A program made the translations under genes and the position numbers. Below are positions 38,003 through 48,008 of a stretch of DNA of 64,000 bases, piece by piece (within the stretch, counting starts at the first letter, position 1; the number at the start of each line of letters is the position of its first letter). This DNA is from Bacillus sp. AZ43 (lineage in GTDB: Bacteria > Actinomycetota > Actinomycetes > Mycobacteriales > Geodermatophilaceae): positions 62,001-126,000 of the forward strand of contig SPQJ01000006.1 of assembly GCA_004570425.1 (NCBI GenBank), in the 5' to 3' direction. The notes below the pieces were generated by a model that ran no database searches, was not told the origin of the DNA, and saw only the letters and a list, made by a program, of their open reading frames with translations.

Positions 38003-39495
38003 CGCAGCTCCCGCAGCCCCTCCGCCGTCGCGATCGCCGACAGCACCGCCCGCGCCTTGTGCCGGGTCTCCGCCTCCTCGGTGGCGGCGTCGCTGTCGGC
38101 GACGACGCCCGCGCCGGCCTGCACGTACGCCCGTCCCTGGTGCAGGACGGCGGTGCGGATGGCGATCGCCATGTCCATGTCGCCGCTGGCGTCGACGTAC
38201 CCGACCGTGCCCGCGTAGAGGGCCCGGCGGGTCGGCTCCAGCGACTCGATGATCTCCATGGCGCGCGGCTTCGGCGCGCCCGAGACGGTGCCGGCCGGGA
38301 AGGTGGCGTCGAAGACGTCCAGCGCGTCGTGCTCGGGCGCGACGGTGCCGGTGACCGTCGAGACCAGGTGCATGACGTGGCTGTAGTGCTCCACCCGCAT
38401 GAAGTCGGGCACGTCCACCGTGCCCGGCACGCACACCCGGCCCAGGTCGTTGCGCGCCAGGTCGACGAGCATCACGTGCTCGGCGCGCTCCTTGGGATCG
38501 GCCAGCAGGCTCTCGGCCAGCCGCACGTCCTCCTCCGGAGTGGCCCCCCGCGGTCGGGTGCCGGCCGGCGGGTGGACGACGGCCGCGGACCCGGTGACGG
38601 TCACGAGCGCCTCGGGCGACGAGCCGACGACGTCGAACGGGCTCTCCCGGCCCTGGAACCGCAGCAGGTACATGTAGGGCGACGGGTTGGTCACCCGCAG
38701 GACCCGGTACAGGTCGAGGGCGTCGACGTCGGTGGCCAGCTCGAACCGCTGCGCGAGCACCACCTGGAAGGCGTCCCCGGCCCGGATGTGCTCGCGGACC
38801 CGCTCCACGCCCTCCTCGAAGACGCCCGGCGCCATGTTGCTCGTCACCGGAGGGGCGTCGGCGCGGTCGAGGACCGCCACCCCGGGCGGCGCGGCCTTCG
38901 TCAGGTCGGCCGCCATCGCGTCCAGCCGGGCGACGGCGTCCTCGTACCCGGCCCCGCCGGCCAGCGCGTTGGCGATCAGCAGCACCGAGCCGTCGGTGTG
39001 GTCGAGCACGGCGAGGTCGGTGACCAGCATCATCGCCAGCTCCGGCATGCCGAGGTCGTCGGTGCTGGTCGACGGCAGCCGCTCCAGCCGGCGGACGACG
39101 TCGTAGCCGAGGTAGCCGACCAGCCCGCCGGTCAGCGGGGGCAGCTCCGGGTCGCGCGGCGAGCGCAGCCGGCGGGCGAGGGCGTGCACGGCGGCCAGCG
39201 GGTCGACCGGGAGGTCGTCGGTCAGGCCGGGCAGCGCGTCGCCGAGCCACTGGGTGACGCCGTCCCGCTCGGTGAGCACGCCGGCGCTGCGGACGCCGAC
39301 GAAGCTGTAGCGAGCCCACCGCTTGCCCTGCTCGGCGGACTCGAGCAGCACGGTGCCGGGCCGGTTGCCGGCCAGCTTGCGGTAGATGCCGACGGCGGTC
39401 TCGCTGTCGGCGAGCAGCTTGCGGGTGACCGGCACCATGGCGTCGCCGGCGCGGGCGGCGAACTCCTCGGGCGAGGGACTCGTGACGCCGAACAT
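37999..39495 (-). CDS. trpE: Anthranilate synthase component I
   Basis: A 498-residue subunit that aminates and aromatises chorismate to anthranilate. The N-terminal domain contains the LLES tryptophan feedback motif (TVLLESAEQGKRWARYSF). The C-terminal chorismate-binding domain includes FPAGTVSGAPKPRAMEII, YAGTVGYVDASGDMDMAIAI and VQAGAGVVADSD. Enzyme activity with glutamine needs a TrpG partner, which is not in this window. ATG 39495 shares one base with the hisI stop; GTG 39498 (GTGATG) is an equal alternative. Confidence 0.96.
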   Translation of the reverse strand: MFGVTSPSPEEFAARAGDAMVPVTRKLLADSETAVGIYRKLAGNRPGTVLLESAEQGKRWARYSFVGVRSAGVLTERDGVTQWLGDALPGLTDDLPVDPLAAVHALARRLRSPRDPELPPLTGGLVGYLGYDVVRRLERLPSTSTDDLGMPELAMMLVTDLAVLDHTDGSVLLIANALAGGAGYEDAVARLDAMAADLTKAAPPGVAVLDRADAPPVTSNMAPGVFEEGVERVREHIRAGDAFQVVLAQRFELATDVDALDLYRVLRVTNPSPYMYLLRFQGRESPFDVVGSSPEALVTVTGSAAVVHPPAGTRPRGATPEEDVRLAESLLADPKERAEHVMLVDLARNDLGRVCVPGTVDVPDFMRVEHYSHVMHLVSTVTGTVAPEHDALDVFDATFPAGTVSGAPKPRAMEIIESLEPTRRALYAGTVGYVDASGDMDMAIAIRTAVLHQGRAYVQAGAGVVADSDAATEEAETRHKARAVLSAIATAEGLRELR

Positions 39496-39869
39496 CACGC
39501 CGCCTCGCCCGGCACCGCGGGCAGGGTGCGGAAGAAGCAGCTGCGCTCGCCGGTGTGGCAGGCCGCACCCTCCTGGTCGACGAGCACCAGGAGCGCGTCG
39601 CCGTCGCAGTCGACCCGGACCTCGCGTACCCACTGCCGGTTGCCGGAGGTCTCGCCCTTCACCCAGTACTCCTCCCGGCTGCGCGACCAGTAGGTCGCCC
39701 GTCCCGTGGTGAGGGTGCGGTGCAGCGCCTCGTCGTCCATCCAGGCGAGCATCAGCACCTCGCCGGTGTCGTGCTGCTGGACGACGGCGGCCACCAGGCC
39801 GGCCGGGTCGCGGCGCAGGAGCGCGGCGACCTCGGGGGCGAGCGCGGGTTGGGCGGGGACGGCGGACAT
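39495..39869 (-). CDS. hisI: Phosphoribosyl-AMP cyclohydrolase
   Basis: A 124-residue enzyme for the third histidine step, opening the adenine ring of phosphoribosyl-AMP. [20 protein letters not shown] gives the Mg-binding Asp cluster, and [10 protein letters not shown] the zinc cysteines. It is monofunctional, without a HisE pyrophosphohydrolase domain. It lies directly before trpE and shares its end with it, linking histidine and tryptophan expression, but it is about 9 kb away from the other his genes. Confidence 0.96.
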   Translation of the reverse strand: MSAVPAQPALAPEVAALLRRDPAGLVAAVVQQHDTGEVLMLAWMDDEALHRTLTTGRATYWSRSREEYWVKGETSGNRQWVREVRVDCDGDALLVLVDQEGAACHTGERSCFFRTLPAVPGEAA

Positions 39870-39895
39870 GCCCGCCAGTCTGCCGTGCCCGGGGC

Positions 39896-40585
39896 TCACG
39901 CCGGTGGGGTGCCGCCGAACCACTGCCGTCCGGGCCCGGTGAACAGCATCCCGGCGCCCACCAGCGGCGCCCCGGAGAAGAACAGGCAGATCGCCACGAT
40001 GCTGCCGTCGCTCCCGGCGCCGCCGGCCTCGTCGAGCAGCCGCACGGCCCAGTAGACCGCCAGGACCACCTGGAGGGCGAAGGCGGCGACCAGCAGCAGC
40101 CGGGCGGTCGGCCGGCGACTGCCCAGCGCCCCGATCCCGGCCGCGGCCAGCGCGACGGCGGAGACCAGTCCGGCGATGGCGAGCACGGTGCCCTCGGTGG
40201 TCAGCGCGTCCAGGGTGGCCGGCGTGGCGAGGCTGCCCGAGTTCTCCGCGAGCACGTCGGCGACGGAGGCGAAGAACCACAGGTAGAGCGAGACGAGCAG
40301 CACGACGCCCGCCTGCGCGAACGCCAGCACCGCCGCGGTCACCAGCTGGCCCGGGCGCTGCGGGCGTCGGGGCGGGACCCACGGCGCGGCGCCCCACTGC
40401 GCCGCCGGATGGCCGTACGGCGCCGGGTACTGCCCGTACGCGGGCGACGCGGCGTACGGCGGCGCGGCGTACGGCGGCGCGGTCGCCGGCGGTCCGGCGT
40501 AGGGCTGCCCCGGCTCGGTCGGCGTCGCCGGGTCGGCCCACGGGCTCGGCCCCTGCGGGCCCCACTGCGGGCCCCAGCCCGTCAC
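39896..40585 (-). CDS. Proline-rich four-span membrane protein
   Basis: A 229-residue protein. The first 80 residues are Pro/Ala/Tyr-rich ([19 protein letters not shown]) with repeated PPYA-like units and are probably cytosolic. Four hydrophobic spans follow ([79 protein letters not shown]). Proteins with this layout are common in actinobacteria and unassigned. The GTG start overlaps the FAD dehydrogenase stop by 4 bases. Confidence 0.65.
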   Translation of the reverse strand: MTGWGPQWGPQGPSPWADPATPTEPGQPYAGPPATAPPYAAPPYAASPAYGQYPAPYGHPAAQWGAAPWVPPRRPQRPGQLVTAAVLAFAQAGVVLLVSLYLWFFASVADVLAENSGSLATPATLDALTTEGTVLAIAGLVSAVALAAAGIGALGSRRPTARLLLVAAFALQVVLAVYWAVRLLDEAGGAGSDGSIVAICLFFSGAPLVGAGMLFTGPGRQWFGGTPPA

Positions 40586-42255
40586 AGCGCCGCCGCGGCC
40601 GCCCGGCCCGCGACCCGGCCCGAGAACAGGCAGCCGCCGAGGAAGGTGCCCTCCAGCGAACGGTAGCCGTGCACGCCGCCGCCGCCGAACCCGGCGATCT
40701 CGCCCGCCGCGTACAGCCCCGGGAACACCTCGCCGCCGGGCCGCAGCACCCGGCCGGAGAGGTCGGTCTCCAGCCCGCCGAGGGTCTTGCGGGTGATGAT
40801 GTTCAGCCGCACCGCGATCAGCGGTCCGGCCTCGGGGTCGAGCAGCCGGTGCGGCGGGGCGACGCGGATCAGCTTGTCCCCGAGGTAGTTCCGGGCGCCC
40901 CGGATGGCGGTGATCTGCAGGTCCTTGGTGAACGCGTTGCCCACCTCGCGGTCGCGGGCGACGATCTCCCGCTCGATGCGGGCGAGGTCGAGCTCCGGCG
41001 TCCCGCCGGTGATCCGGTTCATGCCGGCGACGAGTTCGGGGAGGGTCGGTGCGACGACGAAGTCCTCGCCCCGGTCGAGGAAGGCCTTCACCGGGCCGGA
41101 GACGCCGGCCTTCACCCGGTTGAGCAGGAGCTTGACGTCCTTGCCGGTGAGGTCGGGGTTCTGCTCGGACCCGGAGAGCGCGAACTCCTTCTCCACGATC
41201 TTCTGGGTGGCGACGAACCAGGTGTGCTCGTACCCCGTCGTCCCGATGTGGGCGAGCGTCCCCAGGGTGTCGAAGCCGGGGAACAGCGGCACCGGCAGCC
41301 GCGTCCCGGTCGCGTCGAGCCACAGCGACGACGGGCCGGGCAGGATCCGGATGCCGTGCTTGTCCCAGACCGGCGAGTGGTTGGCGATGCCCTCGGTGTA
41401 GTGCCACATGCGGTCGCCGTTGACGACGCTGGCGCCGGCGGCCTGGGTCGCCTGCAGCATCCGGCCGTCGACGTGGGCGGGCACGCCCGAGAGCAGCCGC
41501 TTCGGGGCCGGGCCCAGCCGGGCCGGCCAGTTCTCGCGGACCAGGTCGTGGTTGCCGCCGATCCCCCCGGCCGTGACGACGACGGCCTGCGCGGAGAGCT
41601 CGAAGTCGCCGACCTCGGTGCGCGAGCTGGCCTCGCCGCGGGCCACGGAGCTGGGCTCGAGCACCGCGCCCCGGACGCCGGTCACGGCACCGTCGGTGAC
41701 GACGAGCCCGGAGACCCGGTGCCGGAACCGCAGCTCGACCCGGCCGGCCTCGACGGCGGCGCGCACCCGCCGGGCGAACGCCTCGACGATGGCGGGACCG
41801 GTGCCCCACACGATGTGGAACCGCGGGACCGAGTTGCCGTGCCCGGTGGCGGTGTACCCGCCGCGCTCGGCCCAGCCGACGATCGGGAAGAAGCCGATGC
41901 CCTGCTCCTTGAGCCAGGCCCGCTTCTCCCCCGCGGCGAACTGCAGGTAGGCCTCGGCCCACTGCCGCGGCCAGTGATCGGACTCGCGGTCGAAGCCGGC
42001 GGTGCCGAACCAGTCCTGGCGGGCGAGCTCCAGGGAGTCGCGCACCCGCAACCGGCGCTGCTCCGGGGAGTCGACGAGGAAGAGCCCCCCGAAGCTCCAG
42101 AACGCCTGCCCGCCGAGCGACGCCTCGGGCTCCTGGTCCAGCAGGATCACGCGCCGGCCCGCGTCGGCGAGCTCCGCGGTGGCCACCAGGCCGGCGAGCC
42201 CGGCCCCCACCACGATCGCGTCTGCCTCGCCCCGGCCGCTCTGGTTGCTCGTCAC
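40582..42255 (-). CDS. FAD-binding dehydrogenase (COG3573/KstD-like)
   Basis: A 557-residue flavoprotein of the succinate dehydrogenase/fumarate reductase-like FAD family. The N-terminal dinucleotide motif is [38 protein letters not shown] follows; [16 protein letters not shown] is the second FAD contact region. The C-terminal end has [20 protein letters not shown] and [10 protein letters not shown]. The sequence suits oxidoreductases that remove or add hydrogens next to a carbonyl; the substrate is unknown. The GTG start lies 11 bases from the next small membrane-protein gene upstream. Confidence 0.85.
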   Translation of the reverse strand: MTSNQSGRGEADAIVVGAGLAGLVATAELADAGRRVILLDQEPEASLGGQAFWSFGGLFLVDSPEQRRLRVRDSLELARQDWFGTAGFDRESDHWPRQWAEAYLQFAAGEKRAWLKEQGIGFFPIVGWAERGGYTATGHGNSVPRFHIVWGTGPAIVEAFARRVRAAVEAGRVELRFRHRVSGLVVTDGAVTGVRGAVLEPSSVARGEASSRTEVGDFELSAQAVVVTAGGIGGNHDLVRENWPARLGPAPKRLLSGVPAHVDGRMLQATQAAGASVVNGDRMWHYTEGIANHSPVWDKHGIRILPGPSSLWLDATGTRLPVPLFPGFDTLGTLAHIGTTGYEHTWFVATQKIVEKEFALSGSEQNPDLTGKDVKLLLNRVKAGVSGPVKAFLDRGEDFVVAPTLPELVAGMNRITGGTPELDLARIEREIVARDREVGNAFTKDLQITAIRGARNYLGDKLIRVAPPHRLLDPEAGPLIAVRLNIITRKTLGGLETDLSGRVLRPGGEVFPGLYAAGEIAGFGGGGVHGYRSLEGTFLGGCLFSGRVAGRAAAAAL

Positions 42256-42265
42256 GGGGGCGACG

Positions 42266-42757
42266 CTAGCGGGCCCGGCCGCCGATGCGCCGTCCCTCCT
42301 GTGGGCGACGCGCCCGCGTCCACTCCCGGACCGGTCGGCGCACCGCCAGCACCAGGCAGGTCAGCGGTCCGACGAGCATGAGCAGCGTCGACCACACGGC
42401 CAGCCCACCGCCCAGCACGGCGAAGATCGCGGCGAGGGCCAGCAGGCCCGCCAGCGGCAGCGCGGCGGCGAGGGCGAGGACCAGCCACCCCCGGGCGCGA
42501 CCGGCGTACACCAGCCCGGCCCCGGCGACGGCGGGGACGGCCGCCAGCAGCGGACCGGCCATGAACCAGTCCCAGCCGATGTCGGGCGTCCACATCAGCC
42601 AGGCGAGGTAGACGTCCTCCGCCGCGACCAGCAGCCCGAAGAAGGCGGCGAACGGGACCACGAGCGGGCGCTCCGCCGGCGCCGCCACCACCGGGCGGGG
42701 GGCCGGCCGGGGCGAACGCCGGGGCGCGGCGCGGTTGCGCGAGGCGGACGACGGCAC
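42266..42757 (-). CDS. Small membrane protein of unknown function
   Basis: A 163-residue protein with a basic, Pro/Arg-rich N-terminus (RNRAAPRRSPRPAPRP) and about four hydrophobic spans, including VVPFAAFFGLLVAAEDVYLA, AGPLLAAVPAVAGAGLVY and LVLALAAALPLAGLLALAAIF. The C-terminus is basic (REWTRARRPQEGRR). No family recognised. It is in a minus-strand run of three short membrane proteins downstream of the ABC exporter genes. Confidence 0.55.
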   Translation of the reverse strand: MPSSASRNRAAPRRSPRPAPRPVVAAPAERPLVVPFAAFFGLLVAAEDVYLAWLMWTPDIGWDWFMAGPLLAAVPAVAGAGLVYAGRARGWLVLALAAALPLAGLLALAAIFAVLGGGLAVWSTLLMLVGPLTCLVLAVRRPVREWTRARRPQEGRRIGGRAR

Positions 42758-42766
42758 GGCCGCAGC

Positions 42767-43264
42767 CTAGGACGCGGGCACGCGCCGGCGCCGCGACCCG
42801 GAGCGGGGTCCCGACGCCACCCAGCGCCGCGCCGGCGGCAGCAGCGCCAGCAGCGGCGCCAGCGCCGGACCCGCCAGCACCGCCAGCAGCCACGTCGCGC
42901 CGTGACCGGCCAGGAGCGGCTCGTCGACGAGCCGCCGGACGGCGAACGCGGTGACCGGCAGGCAGGTCAGGACCAGCAGCAGCCGGTTCCGGCCGGCGAG
43001 GAGATCCACCGCGCCCAGGAACAGCAGGACCGGCGAACCCATGGCCAGCAGGCTCAGCTGCAGGTGGCGGAGCAGGGCCGCCCCCGCGGCGGCGGCGTCC
43101 GTGGCCGACCATCCGTCCGAGAACGGCACCGCGACCGCCGCGCTGACGCCGAAGAGCAGCGCGACCAGGCCGACGAGGGCGGCCAGCACCGCCGGCAGGG
43201 TCCCCACCATGGCCCCGACCGCCGCGAGCACCACGACGGCGGGCGGCCCGGGCCGGGCGGTCAC
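42767..43264 (-). CDS. Small membrane protein of unknown function
   Basis: A 165-residue protein with about five spans (VVVLAAVGAMVGTLPAVLAA, HLQLSLLAMGSPVLLFLGAV, LLLVLTCLPVTAFAV and others). It ends PPARRWVASGPRSGSRRRR, similar to the end of the next gene (PRVRRWVAGRRAARS), so the two may be old duplicates. The GTG start overlaps the stop of 43261-43677 as GTGA. Confidence 0.55.
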   Translation of the reverse strand: MTARPGPPAVVVLAAVGAMVGTLPAVLAALVGLVALLFGVSAAVAVPFSDGWSATDAAAAGAALLRHLQLSLLAMGSPVLLFLGAVDLLAGRNRLLLVLTCLPVTAFAVRRLVDEPLLAGHGATWLLAVLAGPALAPLLALLPPARRWVASGPRSGSRRRRVPAS

Positions 43265-43677
43265 GCCCGGGAGCGGGCCGCCCGGCGCCCGGCGACCCAG
43301 CGACGCACCCGCGGCATGACGGCCAGCGCGGTCGTGGCCGCGGGGATCACCAGGGGCAGCACGCCGAAGCCGCCGCTCCCCCAGCCCCCCGAGGCGTAGC
43401 CGTACAGCAGGAACGCCGCGGACACCCCGGCCGGGAGCGCCAGCGCCAGCCACGAGCGGCCGGTCAGCAGGAGCACCGCCCCGACGAGCAGGGCGACCAC
43501 GAGCACCAGCGGCACGACGAGGAGCAGCCAGTCGGTTCCCTGCAGGGCGCCGCCGGAGAAGGCGAAGGCGGCGAGGGCGAACACCGCCGGGACGAAGGCG
43601 CTCAGCAGGCCGAGGACGGCCGCGGCGATCGCCGGGGCCGGCGGCGTCGGGCTGACGGGTGCGGGGACGGGGTGCAC
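43261..43677 (-). CDS. Small membrane protein of unknown function
   Basis: A 138-residue protein with four hydrophobic spans (AIAAAVLGLLSAFVPAVFAL, LLLVVPLVLVVALLVGAVLL and others) and a basic tail RRWVAGRRAARSRA. Translationally coupled to the downstream membrane protein. It starts GTG 43677, 18 bases after the ABC exporter stop, so it is probably cotranscribed. Confidence 0.55.
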   Translation of the reverse strand: MHPVPAPVSPTPPAPAIAAAVLGLLSAFVPAVFALAAFAFSGGALQGTDWLLLVVPLVLVVALLVGAVLLLTGRSWLALALPAGVSAAFLLYGYASGGWGSGGFGVLPLVIPAATTALAVMPRVRRWVAGRRAARSRA

Positions 43678-43695
43678 GCCCGGCAGCGTAGGGCC

Positions 43696-45525
43696 TCAGG
43701 CCCTCGGCACCGAGGTCCCGGCGGAGGCTCGCCGCCACGAGGCGTGCAGCCGGGCGTAGGGGCCCTCGGCGCCGACCAGCTCGGCGTGCGTGCCGCGCTG
43801 CACGACGCGGCCCGCGTCGACGACGAGCACCTCGTCGGCCCGCTCGGCCGTGGAGAGCCGGTGGGCGATGGTGAGCGTCGTCCGGCCGTCGGTCAGCCGG
43901 TCCAGGGCGCGGGTCAGCCGCTGCTCGGTGGCCGGGTCGACGGCGCTGGTCGCCTCGTCGAGGACCAGGAGATCGGGGTCGGCCACGTACGCCCGGGCGA
44001 CGGCGACCAGCTGACGCTCCCCCGACGACAGCGACTCGCCGCGCTGGCCGACCGGGGTGGCGACGCCCCCCGGCAGGCCGTCGAGCCAGGCGCCCAGCTC
44101 GAGCTCCTCGAAGGCGGCTGCCACCTGCGCGTCGGTCATGCCGGGCCGGCCGTAGCGGACGTTGTCGGCCACCGTGGCGTCGAACAGGAACCCGTCCTGC
44201 GGGACCATGACCACCCGCGCCCGCAGGGAGGCGAACGCCACCTCGTCCAGCGGCACCCAGCCCGCGGCATCGGACCCGAGCAGCACCCGGCCGTCGACCG
44301 GGTCCATCAGGCGGGTGACCAGCTTCGCGAACGTGGTCTTGCCCGAGCCGGTCTCCCCGACGATCGCCACCCGCTGCCGCGGCCGGATCGTCAGGTCGAC
44401 GCCCCGCAGCGCCGGACGGGCGTCCGGGGAGTACCGGAAGGTCACGTGCTCGAAGCGGACGCCGAGCGGACCGTCGGGCAGGGACCGCACGTGCGCGGGG
44501 TCGGCGACGGCGGGGTCGCGGACGTCGGGCTCGGTGTCGATGACGTCGAGCACCCGGCGGAACCCGGCGACGGCGTTCTGCGCCTCGTTGAGCACCTCGC
44601 TGGCGGTCTGCACCGGGGCGACGAACAGGGTGACGAGGAAGAGGAAGGCCACCAGCGTGCCCGCGGTGATCTCCCCGGCCAGACCGAGCAGGACACCGAC
44701 GACGACCACGGCGGCGTTGGCCAGCGCGGCCACGAACTCGCCGCTGACGAACACCGCCGCCGTCACCTTCTGGGCGTCGACCTGGGCGCGGTAGTGGCGG
44801 TCGATCGCGGTGTCGAGGCGGGCCGCCGTCCGGTGGCCGATGCCGTAGGCGCGCACCGTCGACGCCCCGACGACGGACTCGGCGACCGCCCCCAGCACGT
44901 CGCCGACCCGCTCCCGGACGACGCCGTACGCCGTCGCCAGCCGCTGGGCGAACCAGCGCACCGCGAACCCGAGCGGCACGAAGCAGACGAGGACCAGCAG
45001 CGTGAGCTGCCACGAGTACACGGCCATGACCACGGTGGCGACGACGAGCTGGCCCAAGCTGACCAGGCCCACCACACCGCCCCACTGCATGAAGGTGGAG
45101 AGCTGGTCGACGTCGCTGGTGACGCGGGAGACCAGGGAGCCCCGGCGCTCGGTCTGCTGGTGGAGGACCGAGAGGTCGTGCACGTGCCGGAACGCCCGGA
45201 CCCGGAGTCCGGCCAGCGCCGTCTCGGTGGTGCGGAACAGCCGCACGTTCATCCGGTAGACGGCGACGGCCGTGATGACCACGACGACGGCGCAGACGAC
45301 GACCAGCCAGGTGACCAGGTCGAGGTCCGGCCCGCCGGAGGCGGCCAGGCCGCGGTCGATGACCTGCTGGACGGCGATCGGCACGACCACCCGGCCCGCG
45401 GTCGCGACCAGCGCCAGCGCGAAGGTGGCGGGCAGCCCCCGCCGGAACTCCGGCATCATCCGCAGCCCACGACGCAACGTGGTGAGCGCGCCCTCGCGCC
45501 GCTCCCCGCTCGCCAGGGCGGTCAC
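43696..45525 (-). CDS. ABC exporter, fused permease/ATPase, consensus-site half
   Basis: A 609-residue half-transporter. Residues about 30-310 form the six-span ABC exporter domain (VYRMNVRLFRTTETALAGLR, SRVTSDVDQLSTF). The ATPase has Walker A GETGSGKTT, a Q-loop PQDGFLFD, Walker B LLVLDEATSAVD with the catalytic Glu, and H-loop IAHRLST, all intact. The signature is LSSGERQ instead of LSGGQ. With the upstream gene it should form a heterodimer with one working and one degenerate ATP site. GTG 45525 overlaps the partner stop. Substrate unknown (drug or lipid export is typical). Confidence 0.9.
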   Translation of the reverse strand: MTALASGERREGALTTLRRGLRMMPEFRRGLPATFALALVATAGRVVVPIAVQQVIDRGLAASGGPDLDLVTWLVVVCAVVVVITAVAVYRMNVRLFRTTETALAGLRVRAFRHVHDLSVLHQQTERRGSLVSRVTSDVDQLSTFMQWGGVVGLVSLGQLVVATVVMAVYSWQLTLLVLVCFVPLGFAVRWFAQRLATAYGVVRERVGDVLGAVAESVVGASTVRAYGIGHRTAARLDTAIDRHYRAQVDAQKVTAAVFVSGEFVAALANAAVVVVGVLLGLAGEITAGTLVAFLFLVTLFVAPVQTASEVLNEAQNAVAGFRRVLDVIDTEPDVRDPAVADPAHVRSLPDGPLGVRFEHVTFRYSPDARPALRGVDLTIRPRQRVAIVGETGSGKTTFAKLVTRLMDPVDGRVLLGSDAAGWVPLDEVAFASLRARVVMVPQDGFLFDATVADNVRYGRPGMTDAQVAAAFEELELGAWLDGLPGGVATPVGQRGESLSSGERQLVAVARAYVADPDLLVLDEATSAVDPATEQRLTRALDRLTDGRTTLTIAHRLSTAERADEVLVVDAGRVVQRGTHAELVGAEGPYARLHASWRRASAGTSVPRA

Positions 45526-47297
45526 GCCGGCACCTCCGTCTGCGAGTAGGCGCGGACCAGGGCGGCGTACCCGGGCACCCGCTCGAGCAGCTCCTCGTGG
45601 GTGCCGCGGTCGACGACCTGCCCGTTCTCCAGCCACACCACCTCGTCGGCCAGCGAGATGGTGGCCTGCCGGTAGGCGACGACCACGACCGTCGCGGGCT
45701 CGTCGGTGGTGCGCAGGGCGTCGAGGATGCGCGCCTCCACCGCCGGATCGACTGCGCTCGTGGCGTCGTCCAGGACGAGCAGGCGCGGCCGGCGGACGAC
45801 CGCGCGCGCCAGCGCCAGCCGCTGCCGCTGCCCACCGGACAGCGTGGCGCCGCGCTCCCCCACCCGGGTGTCGAGCCCCTCGGGCAGGGCGGCCACGACG
45901 TCGTCCACGGCGGCGACGCGCAGCGCCGCCCACACGTCGTCGTCGTCCAGGTCGGCGCCCAGGGTGACGTTGCCGCGCACGGTGTCGTCGAAGAGGAAGG
46001 TCCCCTGGGCGACGAACGCGGCCCGGTCGCTGACCTCGCCCTCGCGCAGCCGGCGCACGTCGACGCCGTCGAGGAGGACCGTGCCGTCGGCCGGGTCGAC
46101 CAGCCGCACCAGCAGCCCGGCGAGCGTCGACTTCCCCGAGCCGGTGGGCCCGACGACGGCGACCGTCGTGCCCGCCGCGACGTCGAAGGTGACGCCGCGC
46201 AGGGTCGGCTCCGCGGCGTCGGCGAAGGCGAAGTCGACGCCCCGCAGGGCCACGGTCGCGCCGCCGGTCGTGGCCGGCGCGGTCTCCGGTCCGTACGGGG
46301 TCTCCCCCGTCGCCTCCAGCACCGGGGTGACCCGGTCGAAGCCGGCGAGGGCGCGCGGCAGGTCGGCGAGCACCCAGCCGATGGCGCGGATGGGCAGCGC
46401 GAGCAGGGTGAACAGGTAGGCGATGGAGACCAGGCTGCCGGCGTCGGTGCTGCCCTCGGCCACCTGGCGGGCGCCGATCAGCAGGACGGCGAGGGTGCCC
46501 AGGTTCGGCAGCGCCTCCATCAGGGGGTCGAACAGGCCGCGCACCCGGCCGACGGCGACCAGCCCGTCGCGCAGCTCGTCGGCGCGCGCGGCGAAGCGCT
46601 CGGTCTCGGCGGTCTCCCGGCCCAGCGTCTTCACCACCAGGGCGGCGTCGAAGCTCTCGTGGGCGATCTCGCTGACCTCGGCGCGCAGCTGCTGGGCCCG
46701 CTGCATCCGCGGCGACATCACCTGCGAGTAGATCGCGTTGGCGGCGAACACGAGCGGGAAGACGATCAGCCCGACCAGCGCGATCAGCGGGTCGGTGAGC
46801 ACCAGCGCGACGACGGTGATCACGATCATGACCACCGCGCCGACGGCGAAGGGCAGCGGCGCGACGAAGAACCAGGCGGCCTCCACGTCGGAGTTGGCGT
46901 TGGACAGCAGCTGCCCGGTCGGGTGGCGCCGGTGCCAGGACAGCGGCAGCCGCAGGTACTGCCGGGTGACGCGGCGGCGGTAGTCCGCCTGCAGCCGGTA
47001 GCTCATGATCCCGGCGAACAGCCGGCGGCCCAGGATCCCGACGATCTTCAGGAGGGCCACCCCGACGATCGCCAGGGAGGCCAGGGCGAGCGCGGCGGCG
47101 GTGGTGACGCCGTCGTCGAACGAGGGCAGCAGCACCCGGTCGGTGACCTCGCCGATCACCCAGGCGCTGGCCACGGTCATCGCGCCGTACAGGCTGCTGG
47201 CGAGGACGGCGAGGGTGAACATCCCCGGCTGCTCGACGATGGACCGGCCGATGTGGCGGAGACCGCGCCGGACGACGGCGTCTCGGCGGCTGGCCAC
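45522..47297 (-). CDS. ABC exporter, fused permease/ATPase, degenerate-site half
   Basis: A 591-residue half-transporter with an N-terminal six-span domain and an ATPase with Walker A GPTGSGKST and signature LSGGQRQ. In its own ATP site the catalytic Glu after Walker B is replaced by Asp (LLVLDDATSAVD), and the H-loop His by Tyr (VVVVAYRQATIS). This loss of catalytic residues on one half, with a canonical signature serving the partner's site, is the standard asymmetry of heterodimeric exporters. GTG 47297. It is coupled by a 4-base overlap with the gene at 43696-45525. Confidence 0.9.
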   Translation of the reverse strand: MASRRDAVVRRGLRHIGRSIVEQPGMFTLAVLASSLYGAMTVASAWVIGEVTDRVLLPSFDDGVTTAAALALASLAIVGVALLKIVGILGRRLFAGIMSYRLQADYRRRVTRQYLRLPLSWHRRHPTGQLLSNANSDVEAAWFFVAPLPFAVGAVVMIVITVVALVLTDPLIALVGLIVFPLVFAANAIYSQVMSPRMQRAQQLRAEVSEIAHESFDAALVVKTLGRETAETERFAARADELRDGLVAVGRVRGLFDPLMEALPNLGTLAVLLIGARQVAEGSTDAGSLVSIAYLFTLLALPIRAIGWVLADLPRALAGFDRVTPVLEATGETPYGPETAPATTGGATVALRGVDFAFADAAEPTLRGVTFDVAAGTTVAVVGPTGSGKSTLAGLLVRLVDPADGTVLLDGVDVRRLREGEVSDRAAFVAQGTFLFDDTVRGNVTLGADLDDDDVWAALRVAAVDDVVAALPEGLDTRVGERGATLSGGQRQRLALARAVVRRPRLLVLDDATSAVDPAVEARILDALRTTDEPATVVVVAYRQATISLADEVVWLENGQVVDRGTHEELLERVPGYAALVRAYSQTEVPA

Positions 47298-47396
47298 GGG
47301 TCTCCTCGGGGTCGGGGGCTTCGGATCCTACGCGGTCCTTAGAGCGGCTAACCGCATCGAGGGGCCGGGTCAGGATCATCTCGGTAACCTGCGGCG

Positions 47397-48008
47397 ATGG
47401 CCCCGTCTTCCCGTTTCGTCGACAGCGAACGGGCGGCGCTGGCCGACCTGTTCACCGAGCTGGGTCCGGACGCCCCGACCTGCTGCGCCGGGTGGACGAC
47501 GGCCCATCTCGCCGCGCACCTCGTGGTCCGGGAACGCCGGCCGGACGCCATGCCCGGGTTCGGTGCCGAGGTGGTGCTCGGAGGCGGCAACCCGCTCACG
47601 TCCTGGTCGCACCGGCTGGAGGACCGGCTGCGTGCCGCGAGACCCTTCGCCGACGTGGTCGGGATGTTCCGGGCCGGGGCACCGGCCTGGTCACCCCTGG
47701 CGCTGCCCCCGCTGGCCCGGGCCTTCAACACGACCGAGCTGGCGATCCACCACGAGGACGTCCGCCGCGCGCAGCCCGGCTGGGCGCCGAGGGAGCTGCC
47801 CGCCGACGCGCAGGACGCCCTGTGGGGCTCGGTCGCCCTGTTCGGCCGGGCCGCCGCGGGCCGGCGCGGCCTGGTGCTGCGGCGCACCGACGTCCCCGGC
47901 GCCGAGAAGCGCTACGGCACGGGCGGTCGGACGGTCTCGGGAGAGCCGCTGGAGCTGCTGCTCTGGGCGTCGGGCCGCCGCGACGTCGCCCGGGTGACCG
48001 TCACCTGA
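47397..48008 (+). CDS. TIGR03085-family metal-binding protein (MDMPI/DinB-like)
   Basis: A 203-residue four-helix-bundle protein of the mycothiol-dependent maleylpyruvate isomerase N-terminal/DinB-like superfamily. It has SERAALADLFTELGPDAP at the start, then CAGWTTAHLAAHLVVRERRP supplying the first metal His, FNTTELAIHHEDVRRAQPGW with the other His residues, and a C-terminal LELLLWASGRRDV. Function is not established; related proteins handle mycothiol adducts. It reads divergently from the ABC exporter with a 99-base gap. Confidence 0.8.
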   Translation: MAPSSRFVDSERAALADLFTELGPDAPTCCAGWTTAHLAAHLVVRERRPDAMPGFGAEVVLGGGNPLTSWSHRLEDRLRAARPFADVVGMFRAGAPAWSPLALPPLARAFNTTELAIHHEDVRRAQPGWAPRELPADAQDALWGSVALFGRAAAGRRGLVLRRTDVPGAEKRYGTGGRTVSGEPLELLLWASGRRDVARVTVT

